Origin: Nilaparvata lugens
Taxonomy: Eukaryota; Arthropoda; Insecta; Hemiptera; Delphacidae
Reading direction: 5' to 3'
NCBI RefSeq assembly: GCF_014356525.2
Contig: NC_052515.1
Coordinates: 17,458,531-17,522,530, forward strand
DNA: 64,000 nt
The notes under the pieces were generated by a model. That model searched no databases. It was not told the origin of the DNA and saw nothing but the letters and a program-made list of their open reading frames with translations. Positions 57,400-64,000 of the stretch are shown one piece after another; within the stretch, counting starts at the first letter, position 1; each line of letters starts with the position of its first letter. Both the position numbers and the translations under genes were made by a program.

Positions 57400-58780
57400 T
57401 TAATATTGAAATTCATTTTATTTTTATATTTTGCATTAAAAGTTAAAATTTTTGATATGTAATACTCTGTGTCATCATTATTTTTCACCTAACATACAGA
57501 ATATGTTAGTTTATAATCTAAAACGTTTCAAATGTATTTTCATATTCACTTGAGAACAATGTAAAAACGTTAAATCTGAACTTTTGCAATGTTTTTACTC
57601 TGAAGGGGAGACCAATTTGGTCTTAATTATAATCATTTTATAAAAATATCAATAAAAGTGTGAAAATAGAAATAAGGAGTATCAAAATGAACCTTTTAAA
57701 GAATAAAACCAATAGATATGCAGTTGAGAGAGAAGAAACACTTTTTTCCTTTCCTATAAAAGATCTATTTGTCAGTTGCAACTAAATGCCTTGTTCTTTT
57801 GTGTACTGATCCATGTTTCAATCTTTTTCATACATCGTGACACCATACACCTTCAACGTTTATCAACTTTTTTTCACCTGGAAAAAATGTTTACTAATCT
57901 TATTTTTCTGAATAACTGACATAGCCTAATAATAAAGCGTAAAAATATCATATCAAAAAAATTGTTTTTTGTCTAATAAATGCCATATTCTCTAAATGTA
58001 ATGCTATTTTATTGTCAGGTTGACGGGCAATGGCAAGAGTATTGTCACCCTGAAAAGGACAGTAACGGACAGTGGCAAATATATTGCCACTCTATAGAAA
58101 CAATGAAAAATAACACAATATTCTATGTGTTATGTAAAGCCTAATGTTGTAAAACATTTGTGCCAGGGTTCGGACGGGGATTCAACAAGCACAGGGATTA
58201 AACAAGCTTTGTGCCAGGTTTTGGACTTTTGAGGCAAAGTCTGTCTAATAAAGGGTTAACACTATCATGATGAGGGATCATCTGTGATATTTACTTTGGA
58301 TTTGTGCAGCCCTGACTAGTGACATGGACCGAAATTGAAGGTATTAAAACATGATTTCAATTTGAATTGAATGATATGTTGATGGCCAGACTTGACAGTT
58401 CTTATCTTATTTCCGCACGAATTGAGTGTGAGATCTCCAGTTTTGCAACAATAGACCAATTCACAAATGAATTTGGAGGGAATATTTTGAACACAATGTT
58501 TTGAACACTGCAGCTTTGTTGGTTCCAGTTGGGAGGAGAACATATCAAAAGTCTCCATTCCTACCCCATGTGCTTAAGGGATGATGGTGGTTTGAAAATA
58601 GCAGTTTTTCGTTTTTTGCTTACACGCATATATCTTGGGGAAAATGCGTTCAACCGACATGACTAACTATTCAAAAATGAAGCTTGATAGATTTTCTACA
58701 CTTTTTGTTCAGTAAAGTTTTCGAGTTATTTGCTCTTGAAAGTGTAAAATTGATGAAATAAAAGGTTTTTATCAAATGAT
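57400..58780. other. Non-coding stretch
   Basis: AT-rich with no gene. GGCAATGGCAAGAGTATTGTCACC and a variant at 58067-58095 form a small repeat (ACGG.CA.TGGCAA.ATATTG). 58560-58790 looks like a dispersed repeat but has no second copy in the window. Confidence 0.4.
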
Positions 58781-58789
58781 TGATAAACT

Positions 58790-59345
58790 ACTACATAAAA
58801 TAAAATTAAGAACAACAAAAACAATCCGCAAAACTCTGACAGATTCAATAATACTGACAATCATACAGCTTTCATCACTCTCACATACCACCACAATAAA
58901 ACTCGCAAAATAGCAGCGTCATTCAAGAAAATGAAATACAAGGTTGCATACAGAACCACAAAGTCTCTCAATAAGCTCTTGTCCCCACACAATACCCCTT
59001 AGCAACAATACAACAGATCAGGAGTTTATAAACTAAATTGTACAGATTGCAGCAAATTTTACATAGGAAAAACAGCCAGAAATTTCAATATAAGATTCAA
59101 AGAACACACAAGAGCCATTATCCATACTTCCTCGCATTCCACCTTTGCAGAACACATTATCTCCACTGACCACACACACCCTGACATAAACAATAACCTT
59201 GAAATACTTCACTATTCCCACAAAAACAGAAAATAAGATGTACTGGAACAGTTTGAAATATACAAGTACACCAAACAACAGCCAAACAATATTCTCAATG
59301 ACCAAATCAACTTTTCCTCCCATACCCTATTTGACAAACTCATTT
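58790..59345 (+). pseudogene. Penelope-like element C-terminus (GIY-YIG), second lineage
   Basis: Reads IAASFKKMKYKVAYRTTKSL, a TAG near 59000, then SGVYKLNCTDCSKFYIGKTARN (GIY-YIG), FKEHTRAI, TFAEHIIST and a C-terminus with FEIYKYTKQQPNNIL, ending at TAA about 59345. It is clearly different in sequence from the copy at 54.5-55.7 kb. The RT domain is absent. The pyrimidine-rich 3' part to about 59500 may be its untranslated end. The minus-strand frame over it is a shadow. Confidence 0.8.
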
Positions 59346-59985
59346 AACTCCTCCAACCGCCAAAACTCCCCTCCACCCCTACCCTGACCAAATACTCACC
59401 CTTATAACCTTAGTTACTTCAGTTTCTGTTTGGCTTGAGAATTTGCAACACCAGCACGAAACAGTTGTCGCCACACCAAAGAATGTGAGTGTTTTTTCAC
59501 TTTAAAGTTATATAAGAATAAAATAGTAATTTGTATCAAATTTTTTGCTCTCTCAGGGCTTACAACTCTCCAACAATGCATCGTGAAAATATATTAATGC
59601 TCATTTTAGGAGTGTAGAGCATTAAAATTATCTTTGATTTGATGTATTATTCCACTATTTCAAGTTGAAACAATTGATCATTTGACAATTCAATTTTGGA
59701 GGGCGTGTCACAATTTTTGACTTAGCAGCTCAATTATTAAGAATAGTTTAGAAGGTGAATATAGCAAAAGAGCGCATCTCTACCTCTTCTTTTATAGGTG
59801 TGGTACCGCTCAGTTGACACTTGTTGCAAAATTGAAGATGTCATTCCCTAAATTAAAATTATTGAAACAATGAAAGGAAAACTCGAAACTTATTATTTCA
59901 TGTTTTCTGCTGGAAATATCTCGACATTGACAAACATCATCATTAATTAAAAAATAACTATAGGTCGGATAGAAATGATCCAGTA
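59345..59985. other. Non-coding stretch after the Penelope fragment
   Basis: C-rich to 59420, then AT-rich. No gene or repeat supported. Confidence 0.4.
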
Positions 59986-59989
59986 GAAA

Positions 59990-60145
59990 AGTAAAGTAAA
60001 TTCGTATGGCTTTTGTTGGTGGGGAGTCCCTTGCGAGAAGGTCCCACCGCCTGAATATATCATTTAAGCCGTCAATGGACCTTACGACTGTTATACTTCA
60101 GCCGGGACCGACAGTTTTACGTGTCCATCCGATAACATGATCCAG
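59990..60145 (+). repeat. GC-richer dispersed repeat block
   Basis: A compact island with GGTGGGGAGTCCCTTGCG, CCCACCGCCTG and GCCGGGACCGAC in an AT-rich setting, flanked by near-repeats of GATCCAGTAGA (59978 and 60138). The GTGGGGAGTCCC word recurs at 63834. It looks like a SINE or a conserved domain of one. Confidence 0.45.
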
Positions 60146-60149
60146 TAGA

Positions 60150-61175
60150 GAGGACACCAATAGAAAGGAGACACTCTATTCGTTATTTTGATATGAAATT
60201 CTCACTTGTTACGACTTCCTATAATAATTATGAGAGAAGTGATATTCGAAAGAAAAACATAATTCCGAGATGATTTCAATATTTTAAATTGAATTTCCTT
60301 TCAACACACACCTTGTGTAAAATTTCCTTTTAACCTTGAAACTTCAATTTGAAGCTCTTTGCAGGCCGGACACAGCAATGTTTCCCGGCTGCATAGGCCA
60401 AAAAGTTATTGACTCTTTATATTTTTTTTGTTGGCCTATGATTGCATATGCATATTTATATAATACATATATTATATAACCATGCAACATTTTTAACACT
60501 AATAGAATATCGGTGATGATATTCTACATACAATGTGGCTAAATTAGAAATTTAAGAAAATCGCAATCTTACATGAATATTGGCAACGCTGTTATTTCTT
60601 CGGATGGAGAACCAAGTCTTAATTTATTTTATAGTTTAGTGTCGTTGAGTGGCAGTGTAGAAGATCTGTAAATAATAAAGAAAACGTTTTTATTATAAAT
60701 TCAAATAGTTTGGAAGTATTTATAAAAAATAAATATCTAATCAGAAAGCGCAGCTTGCTTTGATCCAATTAATAAATTTCTATTACCTTAAGCTGTATTC
60801 CCGGTGTCAGTATCAGTGAAAATGACTGGCTCAGTGAAAATATAATTCCCATGAGTTATTATTGATCTATTCCCACTCAGTTTGGCCGAGTGTGTTTGAA
60901 TAGTCCTATTAGAACTTATGGGAATAATATTTTCACTGTACCTGATACGTTCACTGATATGTGGGAATCCAGATTTCATAGAAAAACTTACACTCACACT
61001 CAAGCGATACTTAACATAGGTAAAAGCAAAACAAAGATAGGTTTTCTATTCTTATACTAAGATAATTCTCAAAATAAAACAAGTCGAGACTTAGGCTTTA
61101 AGATGATCATATAAGTGTGATGACAATTTATGCGAAATGGCTAACTTCTCATCCATGCAAGTCAATATGACTGAA
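60150..61175. other. Non-coding; weak fold-back at 60800-60980
   Basis: GGTGTCAGTATCAGTGAAAA near 60799 and TTTTCACTGTACCTGATACG near 60930 are partly inverted, with ATAATTCCCAT / ATGGGAATAAT inside, suggesting a small MITE of about 170 bp. Nothing coding. Confidence 0.4.
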
Positions 61176-61179
61176 TATG

Positions 61180-62033
61180 TACATAGTGAGTCATTTGTAT
61201 GGGAACCCTTCAATAAGTTGGAGACTGTTGTAGATATAATACTGTAACTTTCAGGATAAGTTATTGGTCAAATACTCTACATTTTGACGTACAACTGAAT
61301 TTCAACCCCTCATAAGGGGTTGGATTAGGGGTTGTAACTCGAATATTTTAAATGTAAACACCCATTATGTGGTACATCATTTTAAAGGTATTTTTGAAAC
61401 AAAAATATGACATCGATAAGAATGTTCTATGATACTTGTATTCCAAAATGGCGGCTGATTGAAGTTTTAGTTCGTAAGGAAATGAAGGGTTGTAACTCAA
61501 ATATTTTAAATGTTAAAACCCATTGATGTGGTACATCATTTTAAAGGCCTTTCTAAAACAAGAAAGATGACATCAATAAAAATGTCAAAATGGCGGCTGA
61601 TTGAAGTTTTGATAAAGATTGAAGATTGATAAAGTTTAATCAGCCGCCATTTTGAATGGAAGTATCATAGAATATTGTTATTGATGTAATTTTCCTCGTT
61701 TTGAAAAGGCCTTTAAAATGATGAATCACACAATGGGTGTTTACATTCAAAATATTTGAGTTACAACCCCTCGTTTCTTTAAAAACTAAATATCATAGAA
61801 CTTTTTTATCGATGCTATCCATGCATTTGGAATGATGTACCACACAATGGATGTTTACATTTAAAATATTCGAGTTACAACCCCTAAGTAACCCCCCTTA
61901 TGAGGGGTTGGAATTCAGCTATACGTCAAAAGGTAGAGTATTTGACCAATAGCTTATCCTAGAAGTTACAATATTATATCTACAACAGTCTCAAATTTAT
62001 TGAAGGGTTCCCATACATATGACTCACTCTGTA
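61180..62033. mobile_element. Fold-back element, about 854 bp, long imperfect inverted repeats
   Basis: Left end TACATAGTGAGTCATTTGTA and right end ATATGACTCACTCTGTA are inverted, followed on both sides by GGGAACCCTTCAAT, then the TGTTGTAGATATAATA..., TTTTGACGTA, AACCCCTCATAAGGGG and GTTGTAACTC blocks in mirror order. CAAAATGGCGGCTGATTGAAG occurs twice in the left half and inverted in the right half (61638). Arms are about 400 bp with the turn near 61620. The ATTTTAAATGT...CATTTTAAAGG block is tandemly repeated within the left arm. No transposase; a target of TA or similar is possible. Confidence 0.8.
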
Positions 62034-62039
62034 TAATGA

Positions 62040-63555
62040 GACTATATATATAATTCTGCATCGACTATGTTGTCAAATTCAATAAATTCAACATTATACG
62101 GGATTCTATGAGAATGTGACAATTTCGCACTATCTGGCCACGTGGATAATTGGTCAAGTGAAAGATCAAGTCTAAACTTGTTCTAATTCAGAGTACAGCA
62201 ATGAAATCAAAGCAGTTCTGTCCAAATGTCAACAGATAGTGCTACAATTTTTTCTACATTTTTGACTGACTTGACGTTCTTTTCAAAACACAAGGATAAA
62301 ATTAATCTTCTCAAAGGTCGTTAACCTTTTTGTCCTTTGGTGTAAATCACATGCAAATTAGTTTAGAATAACGTCCTTCATAAGATTATTTGTCGTTGAT
62401 TTAAGGATGCAGCCTACCAATAAATTATGGGAGCGCAATAGTATTTTATATTTCTTTTGTTTCTATGAAGATGTGGATGAGTCAATTTACTGCCATAGAA
62501 ATATGCAGTCGCGATCTCATAAGTCGATCTCTGAACCGATTTAACCCTCCCACAGCACCAAGAAGCTACTAAGTACAGCAATAACATTTTATCATCAAGC
62601 TAAACTGTATCGAGCTATTTGAATCAACCTGCCTTGCACGTCGTAATTTTATAATTAGGACTACAACAGACAGACATGCGCAGTTGGGTTCCTTCAACTT
62701 CTGCCCGCCCCCGCGTCGAAAAACTAGGGACCAACTTGTGAGACCACATCTATACATCAACATTATAAAATTCACAAAAAAAATATATTTCACTAGAATA
62801 TAATCTTAGTGTTTATGCTCATCTCCTTGGTAAAAAGATAATAACATCAAATTGAATAAATTTCACTATAAATTCACATTGCTCTCATAGAATTCGTTGA
62901 CCTCACAAATGATTGATTTTCCTATTTAAGTAAAAATATCTTATTCAGAGTGCTTCAGATATTAATCAACTCAACACATGGAGCACATTTGAATGTCCTT
63001 TCCAAATCAGTGTATCTTCTACAAAATTAGTGCAAAGGGTAGGTAGCTAAAAACACAGTTTTAAAATAATATTACTTCTTTATAAAAAACCGTTTAAACA
63101 TTTGAAAATCGATTACACTAAGACTAGAGAAAAACATCTGAACACGTTAAAAATTGTATTATAATTTTCACGAGTAAAAATGTAGAAATTTTAACAGCCT
63201 CTATTTATCTAACTTATCACAGATTTAGATTAATATTCGATTCCAGTCATTACCTATAACCGTTTAAGGAATGAAATGGGAGTTTAGAACTGAAAATTGA
63301 ATTAATAAACTAAAATTAATGAACATTCATATTATTGGAACTTCGATGATCGTTTAGTTTTTGTGCTTTTACTGAAGTTTTCATAAAAAAATCAAAAGTT
63401 TCCATAGAAAGCAAATATGAGCCAATATTTCAAGTATAATGTTACACAGTACTTTGAATAGTTGACGCACCCGTTGCGTGAAATGCATATATCTAATCAG
63501 TAAACAGATACATATGATACATAGGCCTACTCTCAGTAGGCTACTACCGTCGAAC
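62040..63555. other. Non-coding stretch
   Basis: No gene. A short GC-rich patch (TGCCCGCCCCCGCGTCG) sits at 62702-62718. The rest is AT-rich. Confidence 0.4.
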
Positions 63556-63559
63556 GGGT

Positions 63560-63665
63560 AACCGATTGAGACTACTGACTTACAGCAAAATAAACTGATT
63601 CGGAACCCACCTAGTCCATTATCCACGCACAAGTCCAGCGCTGATGTGGGCATGATCGATCCTCA
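63560..63665 (-). repeat. SINE-like repeat, second copy
   Basis: On the minus strand it reads GAGGATCGATCATGCCCACA...GCGCTGG..CTTGTGCGTGGATAATGGA, then GGTGGGTTCCGAATC. The last word resembles a tRNA B-box (GGTTCGA-like). It matches the block at 22371-22600. Confidence 0.45.
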
Positions 63666-63824
63666 GAGAAGTCAACGCACTTCTGAAAAAAGATCAATCA
63701 CTATAATCATACTCTATTCAAGTTTTTACAACCTCTTATTGAATATTCTACTACTATTTCAATGATATTCTTCTGAAAATTGATATGTTTCAAATAATTA
63801 ATTATAATTAGGATTAGCGTTTAG

Positions 63825-63895
63825 CTTGGATCGTGGGGAGTCCCGTGGGATGTTCCACTTCGCCGACATAGCCACAATCTCCCATGAAGGAAAAC
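63825..63895 (+). repeat. Short block sharing GTGGGGAGTCCC with 60018
   Basis: ATCGTGGGGAGTCCCGTGGGATGTTCCAC followed by CGCCGACATAGCC resembles the start of the block at 59990-60145, then diverges. The rest of the window to 64000 holds no other feature. Confidence 0.35.
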
Positions 63896-64000
63896 TGTGA
63901 TAGTTGTAGTTATTCTTAAGTTTCACAAAAATTCTATTTCCAAAAAGTTTCTTTTGATTTCAGAAAGCCAAAATACAGAACAAAATCACTAATCCACGTC

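Noticed and set aside
59033..59323. 96-residue minus-strand frame with hydrophobic stretches
   Set aside because: Shadow of the plus-strand Penelope GIY-YIG C-terminus.

Overview
The window looks like a transposon graveyard from an insect nuclear genome. The organism is probably a hemipteran; a planthopper such as Nilaparvata is my guess from the overall look of the repeats, not something the sequence proves. The evidence is about 1.8 kb of degenerate TTAGG (insect-type telomeric) repeat, AT-rich spacers, GT/AG-type splice signals, and eukaryotic transposon families typical of insects: piggyBac, Merlin, hAT, Tigger/pogo, Penelope, Jockey/CR1-like non-LTR, Gypsy and Maverick/Polinton. I found no host housekeeping gene, rRNA, convincing tRNA, CRISPR array or bacterial-type operon. 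Almost all coding sequence is broken; the clear exception is an intact 333-residue Merlin transposase at 6125-7126.

Layout. 1-767 holds a minus-strand non-LTR reverse transcriptase that runs off the window edge. 768-3850 holds a 317-bp-arm palindrome merging into a 1,320-bp tandem duplication with piggyBac N-terminal remnants. 4319-4669 is a small inverted-repeat element. 4982-7126 has two Merlin transposase copies, one fused to a new N-terminus. 7701-9480 is interstitial TTAGG sequence with an orientation switch and a 16-bp-period derivative. 12090-16403 is a dead piggyBac transposase split by a hAT-type element (13314-16096) with a perfect 8-bp target duplication; that element carries a viral-type membrane glycoprotein reading frame instead of a transposase.

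16.9-19.2 kb holds a duplicated non-coding block around a SWIM/MULE-like fragment. 19196-25323 is a TTF-finger hAT split by a 4-kb insert that contains the N-terminal half of an unplaced DDE-like family (motifs SD-x-C-x-GQN-x-N and GH-x5-D). Further pieces of that family lie at 25.6-26.2, 32.4-33.3, 54.15-54.54 and 57.1-57.4 kb. 26.3-29.3 kb has Tigger and ZBED-hAT fossils. 29.8-30.65 kb has two phase-matched exons of unknown affiliation. 31.2-31.7 kb is Gypsy. 34.2-36.7 kb is a piggyBac copy that keeps all its catalytic aspartates but is frameshifted. 39491-42798 is a TTAA-bounded piggyBac element with a complete 700-bp Merlin derivative (8-bp target duplication) nested in its 5' region.

42.8-52.4 kb is a Maverick/Polinton-type protein-primed DNA polymerase B locus. 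A roughly 397-bp N-terminal coding module has been tandemly multiplied, the exonuclease block is present three times, a non-LTR element is embedded, and the palm has lost its motif C segment. 54.5-56.4 kb is a Penelope-like element with RT and GIY-YIG parts, inserted in a copy of the DDE-like family. 58.8-59.35 kb is a second Penelope C-terminus. The last 4.5 kb holds fold-back and SINE-like dispersed repeats.

The genes do not work together as a pathway; what links them is nesting. Relative ages can be read from it: hAT after piggyBac at 13.3 kb, Merlin derivative after piggyBac at 40.0 kb, Penelope after the DDE-like element at 54.5 kb, and very recent local duplication at 1.2-3.8 kb and 5.0-7.3 kb. 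Coordinates of pseudogene edges are approximate because I had no alignment tool.
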